From: Candidatus Accumulibacter proximus
GTDB taxonomy: Bacteria > Pseudomonadota > Gammaproteobacteria > Burkholderiales > Rhodocyclaceae
Direction: 5' to 3'
DNA length: 64,000 nt
Assembly: GCA_016709675.1 (NCBI GenBank)
Contig: JADJMH010000014.1
Coordinates: forward strand, 1 to 64,000
Shown: piece by piece, positions 1-10,620 of the stretch
Layout of the letters: every line of letters starts with the position of its first letter
Position numbering within the stretch: the first letter of the stretch is position 1
The notes under the pieces: generated by a model
Seen by the model: only the letters and a program-made list of their open reading frames with translations
Database searches by the model: none
Told to the model about the DNA's origin: nothing
Program-made: the position numbers and the translations under genes

Positions 1-124
1 TCGCCCAGCCATTCCTGATAGGCGAGGTAGTCTTCCTCGGCGAAGAAGCAGGCGTCGCGGTTATGCCCCCGCTGAACGATGTGCAGGGGCAGGCCAGGAA
101 ATGAATTCGGGTACGACGAGGCAT
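1..124 (-). CDS. REP-associated tyrosine transposase (RAYT, Y1_Tnp), 5' end only
   Basis: The gene starts at the ATG complementary to 122-124 and runs off the left edge. After one indel near position 113 the translation reads MPRRTRIH, then PGLPLHIVQRGHNRDACFF and AEEDYLAYQEW. This is the typical N-terminus of IS200-like/RAYT single-strand transposases (COG1943), including the HIVQRGHNR segment before the HUH motif, which lies outside the window. The sequence just upstream (about 145-175, AAATTGACCCTGGCCCC) is of the kind often seen flanking these elements. Whether the indel is real decay or a sequencing error cannot be told. Confidence 0.7.
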   Translation of the reverse strand, partial: MPRRTRIHFLACPCTSFSGGITATPASSPRKTTSPIRNGWA

Positions 125-250
125 GGCGGAACGTATAGCAGATTAAATTGACCCTGGCCCCTTTACTCTCTTCTTTTTTTACCGTTTCCTTTACCGTCTC
201 TCGGCCTGGCCGGGATCGCGACCCAGCGGGGGGAAGAGACAAAAAGTCAA

Positions 251-3200
251 TCAATCGTCCTGGCAAGGCGGAAACCCAGGCGGGAGCTCCGGAACTCGCG
301 ATCGAACCCGCTGCGTGCGGCCGCCCGCGCGCCGCCGGGATCGTCGAGCCAGGAGCCGCCGCGGAACCTCCGAAAGGCACAGTTGGATTCTTAACCAAGC
401 GCTGCCATCCCTGGGTGCGTCGGCGTAGCGGTTTATCCCGCAGTCCTGGGTCCATTCCCAGACATTCCCCAGCATGTCGTAGAGGCCGAAGGCGTTTGGG
501 CGGAAGCTGCCGACCGGCGCCGTCTCCGCATGCCGGTCGTCACAATCGTGGATCGTCGCCGCCTCCCCCGACTGAGAAAAAAGGGGGCCCTTCACCGCGA
601 GAGCACGGTCGGCGACGTTCGCGAATTTGCAGGCATGATTCGGGTCCTCGCCCCAATAGCGGCTGGTGGTCGTCCCAGCCCGGGCGGCATACTCCCACTC
701 TGCCTCGCTGAGCAGGCGGTAGATCCTGCCGGTGCGCTTCGACAGCCAGGCCGCATAGGCCTGCGCATCATTCCAGCTCACGCAGACGGCGGGATTGGCG
801 GCGCCCTGTTTGAACCCCGGATCGTGCCAACTCCTGCCCGCCTCCCAGCCCGAAGGCCGAGAGATGTAGGTGTAGCAGCCGTCACCAAACCCCCTAACAC
901 GGGTATTCCTTTCGGCGTCGCTGCGGTAGCCACTGGCCTTCACGAAGCGCTCGAAGTCGGCCACCGTCACCTCGCTGCGCCCGAGCGCGAAGGACTTGAC
1001 AGTGACCAAGTGCTGCGGGCGTTCGCCGTCGTCGCTGCCCTCCTCACTCGCTGGCGCCCCCATCGTAAAACGCCCTGCCGGGACGATCACCATCTCCGGG
1101 CAATCGGCGCAGTCGCGGAAAAACGCGCTCGTCATTGGGCTGACCGGTATCGGCGAAGCTCCACAGCACCACCGTCCCGAACGGCCGACCGACGCGAGCC
1201 CCTTGCCGTCGGGGTTCCAGGCGACCGCGGCGACCGCCTCGCCTGGACCGCCAGCGGCACACCCCGCAGCGTTCGCCGGGCGACGTCCCACAGCCGGAGC
1301 GAGCCGTCGTCGCTGGCCGAGGCGAGGGTCGCGCCGCCGGGGCTGAAGGCGAGTGCCGCAACCCGCGCGTCGTGCTTCGCCAACGATCCGGGCAACGGCG
1401 GACGGGCCGCGACGTTCCACAAGACAATCGCGCCCTGCTCGTCGCCCGTGGCGAGCACACCGTCCGCACGCCAGGCGAGCGCGCTGAGAGCCGGGCGGCG
1501 GCCGCTTCCGGCGGCCGCTACGCTCGCCAGTTCGGCGACCGGCTGACGGCTCGCCACCTCCCACAGGAGCACGCGGCCGTCGGCGCCGGCCGAGGCGAGG
1601 GTCTTGCCGTCGGAGCTGAAAGCGATCGCCGACACCGCGCCCTGGTGAGGACCGACTCTGTTCGTGGCCGCCACCCTGGCCGGAGCCGCCGCAGCAGGCG
1701 ATGTCCCGCCACCCTGGATGGTTGCTGCGGCCGTAGCGGTTCCGGTCTCGGCCAGCAGGGTCGATCGCGAATCGAAAGCGACCTTGCGGAAGGCGCCGGG
1801 CAGCGCCGCTTTCGGTTCCCGCGAACCGACGGCGCCTGCGGGAGCGGCCGGGGCGACATCGTGGAACTTCACCTGGCCATCGGCACCGCCGGAGGCCAGT
1901 GTCCGTCCATCGGGGCTCACCGTCAGCGCCTGCACCGGGCCGGTATGCGCGGCGATCGGATCGCCAAGCGGGCCGCCGGTCAACGGGTCGAGCCGGTAGA
2001 TCGTTCCCTGCTCGCCGCCTTCGGCCAGCACCTCCTTGCCGAGCGCCAGCGCCGATACCTGCGCATCGTGGCCGGTTAAACGGGGCAGCGACTCCTTCGC
2101 GGCCAGCCACGTCCCACAGCACCGTCGCCGCCTCGTCGCTGGTCGAGGCGAGTCGCGCGCCGTCCGGGCTGTAGGCCAGCGGGCGCAGCGCGGTCTGGCG
2201 CGCGGGTGGCGGTTTGACGGCGACGTCGTAGCCTTGCACGATCGGCGGCCGCTCGCCCGGTGGCGTGAGCCACCACAGGCTGCCCACGGCGACCAGCGTC
2301 GCCAGCGCCGGGATGATCGGCCGCACGCCGTAGCGCGACTGTCCGTTGAGGTACCACAGCCGCTGCAGCAGCGGCGGTGCGGCGAGGGTCAGCGGGTCGA
2401 TCGTGTCGCCGGTGAGGGTAGCGAGGAGCACCCGGTCGTTCAGGGGATGAGCGCCGAGAGAAGCCAGCGCGGCGGCCTCCCGGCGCCGTCGTTGCTGCTC
2501 GCTTGAGGGCGCATCTTCCTCGGCGAATTCGAGTGGCAGCTTGTCTCTGCCACCCTGGCCAGCGGCATCGAGCAGGTGCCACAGCGCGTTGCGCGCCTGC
2601 CGCTTCCAGTAGGGCGGCAGCTCGCCGATCAGGCGGCGGCGCAGCCAGTCGGGCATCGCGCCGAGCCGAAACCACGGCAGGCGCACCAGTGCGGGCAGGA
2701 TGCGCGCCAGGCTTTCGCTGTCGAGCAGACGGGTACCGACGGCAACCGTCACTTCCCAGCGCATCGCCGGGTAAATCGCGCAGGCAGCCAGCCAGAAGTA
2801 GCCCATCGGGCCGAGATAGCACCGCAGCTCGGCGCAAAGCGCTTGCTCATCCTCGGCGAGCGGCGGTGTCTCGTCGAGCCAGCGCGCCGGGGTGCGCGCC
2901 AGGCGCTGCGGATAGGGCCAGGGCCAGGCGTCGTTGTCGGCACGCGGCGATTCGTCCTCCAGCGCAAAGGCGAGCAGCCCGGCAGGCGTGGCTGGCAGGA
3001 CGGCGAAACCGGCCTGCTCCAGCGCGTGCTCGCGATAGGCCAACGGCTGGGGCGATTCGGCAACGAAGATCGCTCGCCGCGACCAGTGCGCGAAGGCGTC
3101 GAGCCAGTCGACGACCGTGCCGGACAGCGGTTCGAACAAGCCGTTCGGACGCCGCTGAAGACGAGCAGCGCATGCTCGGGATAGAGACCCGCGAGGTCGG

Positions 3201-4486
3201 CCGGCCCGACGAAACGCACCTCGCCGGTGGACTTCCAGCAAAGACGCGGGTCGCCGTTGAAGTCCCAGCAGTCAAGGTAGACGCCGTCCCGGCGCAGGCG
3301 CGCGAGCAATTCGTCGAGCAACCGCGCCTGCTGGTCGCGGCCGCTGCGGCGATCGACCAGGACGAGGTATTCGGGCGCCGCGCGTCGCCGGCCATAGACC
3401 GGTGTGAAGCGCCCGCGCTGGCTGACGGTCGCCTCTACCGTCGCGGCCGCATCGAGCTGGCGGCTGACGACGCTGCGGTGGCGGCGTAGCTCGCGCAGGG
3501 CGTCGCGCAGTTCGCGACCGGCAAAGAGACGTGGCAGGCCGCCGGCCCACCGCCGGTGCAGGCGATAGCGCTCGGCCGCCGTGCCGGCGGGAAAGCGGTC
3601 CAGCACGGCGCGCCGCGTATTGCCACGCCGATAGACCGACCATAGCCACCACCAGAGCGCACCGATGGCGAGCAGCGCCAGAGCGACCCGCACGGTCGCG
3701 GGAAGCAGCGGCGCGGCTGGCGGCTGCGGCGGCGGTACCGGCGTCTGGATGGCCGGGGGTGGTACAAGGGTGGCGACTGGCGTAGCCGCGGCACCGTCTG
3801 GCGGGGGCGGCTGCCGGGGCGGCACACGCTGGAGCAGGAAATCGATTCTCGTCTCGGGCGGCGATTCGATGGTTTGGCTCTGCGAAAGGTAGTCCTTGGC
3901 GGCAACGTCGAGCATCGCCGGCAGATCGCTGCGGTGGTAGGCGCACGAAGAGGCGCCGTTGCCGCCAGTTTGCTGGCAGGTCTTGGTCTCCTCGCCATCG
4001 CGGCTGACGAAGCGAATCGTCGCACCGCCGATGGCGCCGTGATCGCCCGCGACCGACCCCTGCAGTGTTCGCTCCTTGAGGTAGTAATCCCAGCCGAACC
4101 AGCTTGCTACCGGCCCACCCGCAAGCAGCAGGGCGGCCGCCAGATAGGCCAGCCGACGCCTGATGCGACGCCAGTCGGGCGGCGGCGGCGATTCGCCCCC
4201 GGGTTTTCCAGCGGTGTCCGGGGTGCCATCGCTGCTAGAGGCCGGCCCGTCGAGCGGCGCCAGCCACTCGCGGTAGAGCCGGGGGAAGCGCTCCTGTTCG
4301 TCGGGATTCGAACAGAAAACTGGCGCCAGCCAGCGCTCGAGTTCGGCCTTGCTGGCCGGCATACGGCCGTTGACCGTCAGGTGCAGCAGCAGGTCCTGCG
4401 CCGCCAGCAACTGGGCAGGGGCTGACATCGAAGCGTTCGCGACGCAATAGCCGCACGAGATCAACCAGGTTTTCGAAGGTCAGCAC
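251..4486 (-). CDS. Large membrane sensor: CoxE-like N-terminus, two TM segments, vWA-like domain, WD40 propeller, FGE-sulfatase-type domain (frameshifted)
   Basis: The gene is read across about five indels (near 4425, 3155, 2080, 1215 and 345) from the GTG at 4486. Domains in order: a helical region resembling the N-terminus of CoxE/vWA proteins (LVDLVRLLRRERFDV), a TM helix near 4110-4170, a beta-rich ectodomain with a Pro-rich linker, a second TM near 3640-3700, and a Rossmann/vWA-like segment starting YLVLVDRRSGRD. A helical region and another hydrophobic segment near 2270-2310 follow. Next come about 7-8 WD40 repeats (for example AFSPGGATLASASDDGSL and LRLWDV). Last is an FGE-sulfatase domain with MVIVPAGRFTMG, CVSWNDAQAYAAWL, LLSEAEWEYAAR and GLYDMLGNVWEW, closing after the last indel with RGGSW and LGFR. 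The cysteine pair of true formylglycine-generating enzymes is absent between those last two motifs, so this is probably a binding module. It lies 19 bp after moxR and is inferred to be the sensor or scaffold of the three-gene conflict operon. Confidence 0.72.
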
Positions 4487-4505
4487 GGCGCGCTCAACCG
4501 AACGA

Positions 4506-5604
4506 CTACTTCTCGTTCAGCCAGGCAAGCAGTTCCTCACGCACCGGCGAAACGTCGTCCTGACTCTTGCAGAGCGCCCCAACACTGGCCATCACCTCTA
4601 TGTCGTTCCGCTTCGCCACGAGCGAGGCGCGTGATTGGACGCCAATGCGACGCAAGTAGGCCAGCCAGTCGATGAACTCGGCGGTGGCGGGCTTCTTGCT
4701 GAGATTGGCAATGCTGCGCACCCGGACAAAAAAGTCAACGCTGTCCGCCAACAAGGGCTCGTCCAAAGCCAGCCCGGTGCGCCAATGGATGATCTTCTTC
4801 AGGCGCTCGCGGCAGTCGCTATCGTCTTCGGGGAAGGCGATGTGGTGGTATGCAGCGCCGCAGGAAAGCGTCGGGCAGGTGCTTCTCGGAATTGCTGGTG
4901 ATCACGACCACTGGCTGAAAGTCCTTTGTCGCCTGGCGCACCGTGTTGCCCAACTCGGGGATGGTGAAACGAAGTTCCTCGATCTCCGCCAGCAGGTCAT
5001 TGGGGAAATCACGCGGCGCCTTGTCGATCTCGTCGATCAGCACCACCGCGCGTAAGGGAAGCTGCTGCTCCTCTGACCAGTCCGTCGGCAACCATTCCTG
5101 ATAGGCGTCGGGCTTCGCCAGCCATCCCTCGAGCACGTCCTTCCTGTTGGCGAGCAGGATCGCCTGGCCGAGCGCCTGGTAGTGGATGAAGTCGCGGTCG
5201 TCGATCTCGGGCAAGGCGATATCCGGCTTGCCGTCCTTTCTGTCCCTTGCAGCTCGCAAATAGGCAGCGTCGAAACGCCCGATGCTATCGTAGGTATAGA
5301 AAAGGTCTCTCGCGACGCTGCTGGATTTGGTGTCGAAGCGGAACAGCGGATAACCCAACTGCCAGGCGACACTGCGCGCGAGTTCGGTCTTGCCCGTCCC
5401 CGGTTCGCCGGTGACGAGCAAGGGCCTGCCGAGCATCAGCGCAACGTTGACTGCCGCGACGAGGTCTTCGTCAGGCCGGTAGCCGTTCGGATCGGTATGC
5501 CGGTCGCGCGGGAGGGCGTCGACCGTCTTGGGCGCCGGGCGCTTTTCGTGCAACTTCGGGTTGTACTTTTCGTGCAACTTCGGGTTGTAGGGCATCTCGG
5601 TCAT
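4506..5604 (-). CDS. MoxR-family AAA+ ATPase (one frameshift)
   Basis: AAA+ ATPase of the MoxR type, about 365 aa when one indel near 4850 (just after FLRRC) is corrected. Walker A is GEPGTGKT at residues 66-73, Walker B VVLIDEIDK at 187-195, and sensor 1 VVITSNSEKHLPDAF at about 233-247. The corrected frame continues HHIAFPEDDSDCRERLKKI into the C-terminal lid and ends at 4506. MoxR ATPases normally remodel partner proteins together with vWA-domain proteins. Here the downstream gene carries the CoxE/vWA-like module and the upstream gene a TIR-iSTAND effector. The ATG overlaps the stop of the upstream gene (ATGA), so translation is coupled. The N-terminus carries an 8-residue tandem duplication (NPKLHEKY). 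Confidence 0.85.
5542..5589. repeat. 24-bp perfect tandem duplication inside the moxR N-terminus
   Basis: Two identical 24-bp units at 5542-5565 and 5566-5589, in frame, encode the octapeptide NPKLHEKY twice before the AAA+ core. The unit length is a multiple of three and the frame is kept. It may be a recent slippage product. Confidence 0.9.
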
Positions 5605-7014
5605 GATGGGCTTCTCCTGCTGTGAATGTGTCTCGCGATCAGATCGGCTAGGTGTGGCGCGAATTGTCGCATCGGCAGTGTCGACTTCAGTTCATCTTCG
5701 AGCGCGCTGATGCATTCCTCGTCGATCTTGCATTTCAGTTTCTTGTTGACCAAACTCCTCCAATCCCGGACGTCGGACCACTTGACTCTCTCCAGCCGAT
5801 CGAGCTTGATGGCGAGAATTCCTCGTACTGACTTAGAACCAGTCCTTCGATGAAATCGGCGAGATCCTTGGCTCGCTGGTCCCACACCTGACGCTCCTCT
5901 GCGGGCCGCGCCGGATCACCGTGCTCGTACCGCACACACAAGCAATGAAGGAGCACACGCCTGAGTTTCACGTCGCGCCATTGCGTGCTCCAGAACTCCA
6001 GGATAAGCTCCAAGACCTTCTTGACCTGATCGCAATCCCGGCTATAGAAGTCCGACACGAGCATAAGATGATGGGGATGGGCTGCAACGCGCCGGCGTAT
6101 AGCAACGCGGCTGTCGTCGGCCATACTCGCTCCTTGTGCACGTTCTCGGCCCCGCCACCGGTCCAGCAACCCGTCCCAAAAGTGGCGAATAGGGGCACGG
6201 ATGTGTGCAGGTTCCAGGTCCGCCCACTGATCGCTCAGCTCGTACAAAAGCGAGTCAACATCCGACACGTCAAGCAGATTGATGAGCGGGTATCTCGTGA
6301 TCTCCCAGCTGGCAAAGAAAAGGGAGACAGCTCGACGCGACCCAAACGATCAACGAATCGGCTGTGGCATTCCTCACTATCACCGTGGACGATGACTACT
6401 ACGGGGCGCAGCGGCTGATCCTTGATGAAATTGCGAAGTTTCTCCTTCAGCGGCAAGATTTGCTTGGTGCGATCGCAAAGATGAGGCAGGAAATCCAGAT
6501 CAGGAGGTGCTGCTTGGATAGGGCCCGCTGCCTGTTGTTTCGCAGCCGCTGCGCCGTAGCCCCTTTCCAACAATGCCTTTCTGAGGCCCTGAACGACTTC
6601 CTCATAAGCCTTCTCTGGATCGGGAAATTCCGTAACTGGCTTCAACTGTTTCGGCAGTGCCTGAAGCTCGCCCAGGCCAAGCTCCTTGAGCGTCACGTTT
6701 GGAGTCAGGATGATTGGCACCACGATCCTGCCCTTGTCGGCGAGTTCAAGGGACCGCGGTACCTCGAAATCCATGCAGAAGTCCGAATCAGCGAAATTCG
6801 GGCTCAGCAACAGCAGGATCAAATCGGCTTTTTCGAGGTTTTCCGATATTGCGGTCTTCCATTTGCCACCGGATTCGACATCCCCGTCCCACCAGGGCGC
6901 TTCGATCAGACCACCACGTTTCAAAGTCGCGAGGTTGCGGCGGAGATCCTCGAGAAAATCCATGTCCCTGTGCGAGTACGACAGAAAGACCCTGGCCGGC
7001 CGACCGAGGCTCAT
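5601..7014 (-). CDS. TIR domain-iSTAND (inactive STAND) protein (two frameshifts)
   Basis: An N-terminal TIR domain (residues about 6-150) begins RVFLSYSHRDMDFLEDLR. It has the SPNFADSDFCMDFE segment, so the glutamate expected for NAD-cleaving TIRs is present (E84). After an Ala/Gln linker comes an iSTAND-type module: LCDRTKQ, then VVVIVHGDSEECHSRFVDRL, where the Walker A lysine/threonine is replaced by HGDSEE. One indel near 6320 joins the frames at LSPFFASWEITRYPLINLL. A second near 5825 joins the tail LDRLERVKWSDVRDW, which resembles the end of this family. This is the first gene of a translationally coupled operon with moxR. By family knowledge, TIR is an effector (NADase or signalling) and iSTAND a regulatory adaptor. 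The indels may be sequencing errors. Confidence 0.8.
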
Positions 7015-7529
7015 TGCGCGCCACCGTCTAAGATGGTCAACGCAATTTGTCCCAGGGACGAAGACTGCCCGGCTCGCCGCAAGAATGGGCCAGGCGGCAC
7101 CGGCGCGCCGCCTGGCTCACACCCCGCAGCCATCCACACCCGCTTCCACGACACCCGAAGCCCCCCGTCCTGGTTGTTCGTTGCGCTACAGCCTGTCGGC
7201 TACCGGCATGCTCACACCTGAATGCGATCGCATCAGGCCCGCCTATCTCGCTAATTTACACCGTTTTCCGCAGCGTTGGCGCGCGCTCGGGGCGTCGGTA
7301 ACGGTGCCGACGCCGGCACGGCGGCGGAATCAGCGCCGCCAGCCACTCGAGCCTTCGAGCGGCGTCAGCACCCGGCTGACGCCGCCGCCGAGAACCCGCT
7401 TGACGCTCGCATGGGCCAGCTGCTTGCGACGGAGGAATCCCGGCGGCGCAACGGAGCACCGCCGGATTCAGCCGCCCATGGGCCTGATGCAGCGCCACCC
7501 GCAGCGCTCTGTCCAGGACGAAGTCATGC
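7015..7529. other. No supported gene; intergenic between TIR-iSTAND start and NACHT remnant
   Basis: 515 bp. Open frames here are GC-driven and have no recognisable family, codon pattern or ribosome site. The promoter of the TIR-iSTAND operon should lie in the left part, but no convincing -35/-10 pair was seen. Confidence 0.5.
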
Positions 7530-9171
7530 TCACAGTTGCGCCATGGCCAGATGCTCGAGCAGCCGCCGGTGCACGAAGATGTAGCCGTTGCCGACCCTCT
7601 GCATGAGGTTGGTCACGCGCGTGATCGAGAAGAGCGGCCGAGATTCCATGGCACCTGTCCGCTCGCGGTGAGGACCGCCGGGACGAAGTGCTTCAGGACG
7701 TCGATGCCGCCGTACCCGAGGAAGAGTGCCATGAACATGCCGGCGACGTAGCCGAGAATCGCCTGCAGCCCGGCAGCGCCTTCGAATCCGCCAAGTTTCG
7801 CGAACGCCCAGACGATCGCGACCAGCCAGAGCGCATTCAGGCCCATCAGGGCAGCCACCTGAGCGAGAACCGTATCCCCTGGTTGGTCGCGGTCTTCCCC
7901 TCGAAGACCGGTTCGAGCCCACCCAGAAGCGCGCCGAGCGCCAGCCCGACCGTCGAAGCCCGCGAGCAGGATCAGCTTCTGCGCGTGACTGATCTCGATT
8001 GTCGGCAGGAACGCGAAGGCCCCGACCGCCAGCCCGCCTCAACAGTTCGAGCAACGCGCCCCGCCAGGCGATTGCCGGTGACCAGCCGAGCGGACTCGAC
8101 CGTCTCGATGCTGAAGCTGATGCTTCCGATGATCTCGCCATAGTTGAGTCCGCCCTCTCCGGGCGTGAGGGCGGAGGTCGACCAGTAGGCGATGTTGGCG
8201 GATCCGATCAACAGCCCCAGCACGAGGCTGAGTCCGATCAGGTACGCCCAGCGCTGGGCGCCGGTCGACAACCAGCCGGGCTGCAGGTCTTCCATCAGGA
8301 TCATCGTCCGGCTGCGTTCGGAGAGGCGCCTGGCACCCACGACAACCAGGCGGTCGCTCCGGATAGGCGAGCTCCGGTTTGCCCCGTCCTTGCGAACATG
8401 CGATCGATGTAGGTTGCGAACAGATGCGGCCGATCCCCTTCAGAGCCTCCTCCCCTCAGCTCTTGCGCGCCGTGGTCGCGGTAGGCGAGACACATCAGGT
8501 TGAGCATCAGCGGCGAGCGGGCGAGTTCCCGCAGCGCCGGGTCATCGCATAGCGCGCTCCTCAGCCCGCCCAGCGCAGCCCAGCGTCCTGGACATAGCCA
8601 TCGATCTGCGTCCGTCAGCGGGCGCAAGGGAATGGCAGCGTTCGCGCCAGCTTGACGCTCAGTTCCTGGTACTGGTCGAACGGCAGCACACGGCCAGCCC
8701 AGGCAGCCCGATCTCCCTGATGAACCGGTTGATCGCCTCGAGGCACGGTACGCCTGGCCTCCGCGACCTCGTCCAGGCCGTCGAGAAGCAACAGCAGCCG
8801 ATTGTGCTCCAGCCCTCTACCGATCTTGCCTGGATCTGATACTTGGGCGCTGAGCTCGTTTTCCAGCCAGGGCGGCCAGCGATTGCTCCGGTCCTCCCCA
8901 TGAAGACAGGTTGAAGACGACCGGGAACGGCTGCACGGGGCTGCCGGCAGCCCGTGCGATGAGCTCGCGAGCGAGCGTCAGCAGGGTGGTCGTCGTGCCT
9001 GAGCCCGGCTGGCCGAGGATGAGCAGGAATGCTGGACATCGTCGGTGTAGTCCTCGACCGCGTTCCTGGGCGGCAATCCAACGCCATAGCCTCGTCTCGC
9101 CTCCACCGTGTGGAACCTGCGCAATTGTGCCTGTGTTCACCGCCGAGCGTACCCGGCAGGCTGCGCCCCAT
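7530..9171 (-). pseudogene. NACHT-type STAND NTPase with C-terminal membrane segments, multiply frameshifted
   Basis: Pieces of one protein can be followed in order through several frames. P-loop: LLILGQPGSGTTTTLLTLA with PVVFNLSSWG (about 8890-9030). Helical part: LEAINRFIREIGLPGLAVC (about 8690-8760). Then ALRELARSPLMLNLMCLAYR and LFATYIDRMFARTG (8390-8560), a membrane-adjacent block QPGWLSTGAQRWAYLIGLSL (about 8200-8290) with glycine-rich hydrophobic segments (7690-7860), and the C-terminus VGNGYIFVHRRLLEHLA ending at 7530. This is the order of a NACHT family common in cyanobacteria and Accumulibacter. The P-loop lysine is replaced by threonine (GSGTT instead of GSGKT), which would abolish nucleotide binding and argues for real decay rather than only sequencing error. 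The 5' end is unclear. Confidence 0.7.
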
Positions 9172-9385
9172 GCGTCCGTTCCGGTAGAATGCGGGCTCGA
9201 CCTCTTACCGCATCACCACCCTGAGCGCCTGCCCGCCACCGGCGTTCACTCTCCGAGACCGAGACCATGCTATTGCCATCCCCGTTGTCGTGTTCCGCGC
9301 CGGCGATTCTGCCGCGCATCGCCGCTCAGCCGCACTGGCCCGCTCAATGCGGCAGTCTGCCGGCGGAAGACAGGACGATGACGCC

Positions 9386-10620
9386 ATGACGCTCGACGAA
9401 AGGCGCTGGCAACAAAAACTGGCCAGAAAGCGCAAGGCCCAGGCAAACAGAAAGCCTTCGCCGCCACGCAGCGGCACGCCCTCGCCGGCACAGGCGGCGC
9501 GGCGACCGATTCACGATTCGTTGATCGAGAAGGGGCTGTTCAAGAACGGTATCGGGCTGGTCGGATTCGCCCGCGCGATGCCCGACGGTGACGTGGCCTT
9601 GACCGCCTTTCTGGTGGACGTCTGTTGTCTGGGCGTCAAGAATGCTTTTTATCGCGTCGTTTCGCCGGCCGAGTGGGCGGAGTTCCTGCAGCGCGCGGGC
9701 TCGAGAAGATTCATCCCAGCTGTCTGCGCAAGCTCGTCGAGGGCGCCGTCGCCTATGCCCGGGACCTCGGGCTGCCACCACATGCCGACTACGCCCGCGC
9801 AGCGCAGCTTTTCGGGACGATCGAGGCCGCCGCGTGTCCGGTGCGCTACACCTATGGCCACGACGGCAAGCCGTTCTACGTCAGCGGGCCAAACGACACC
9901 CCGGCGCAATCGAAGCGAATGGTGAACATGCTGACGCGACGACTCGGTGCGGATGGCTTTCACTTCATGACGGCGACCGACATCCCCGCGGTAGCGGCAA
10001 CGACTGCCGACGAGAACGCCGACCGCGTGGCGGCCTGGAGCTACGAGATCACCAGGGACCCGATCCCCGAACCCGAGTTCGAGCGACTGCCCGATGACGT
10101 GCAGGCTCGGATCAACGAACTGCACGACGAAGTCCAGCAGGCAAAGCCGCGGCGGGCCGTGCCTGCCCTGCGAGCGCTGATCGAACAACACCCGGAGGTG
10201 CCGACGCCCTACAATTTTCTCTACGTCGCTTATTGCAAACTCGGCGAGCATGCCGAGGCGTCGCGCGTGCTGCAGCAGACGCGGGAGCGCTTTCCCGATT
10301 ATCTGTTTGGCCATATCTCCCTGGCCAACGAATGTCTGATGCGCGGCGAAACCGAAAAGGTCGCCGAGATTTTTGGCGGCAAGTTCGATCTCGAACTGCT
10401 TTACCCCGATCGCGAGCGCTTTCACATCAGCGAGGCATTGGCCTTCCAGGCCATTGTGGCGCGGTATCATCATGCTCTGGGTGACCGGGAACAGGCGCAG
10501 CGGTCATACGATCTGATGTGCCAACTGGACCCGGCGAGTCCGCTGACCCGGGATGTCAAACGCCGCCTTCGCTCGCCGGGCTTGGGAACGTGGCTGCGAA
10601 ACAAGCTCCAGGGGCGTTGA
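9386..10620 (+). CDS. TPR-type hypothetical protein (one frameshift)
   Basis: Starts at the ATG of MTLDERRWQQKLARKR; a basic N-terminal tail is followed by IHDSLIEKGLFKNGIGLVGFARAMPDG. An indel near 9700 joins to LRKLVEGAVAYARDLGLPPHADY. The C-terminal half (about 10130-10530) has helical TPR-like repeats (ALIEQHPEVPTPYNFLYVAY, ASRVLQQTRERFPDYLFGHI, ALGDREQAQRSYDLMCQLDP). About 410 aa in total. The function is unknown. It overlaps the start of the DUF2868 gene, suggesting co-expression with the GTPase pair. Confidence 0.65.

Noticed and set aside
8890..9140. Functional NACHT ATPase
   Set aside because: The P-loop lysine is Thr, and the reading frame breaks repeatedly downstream.
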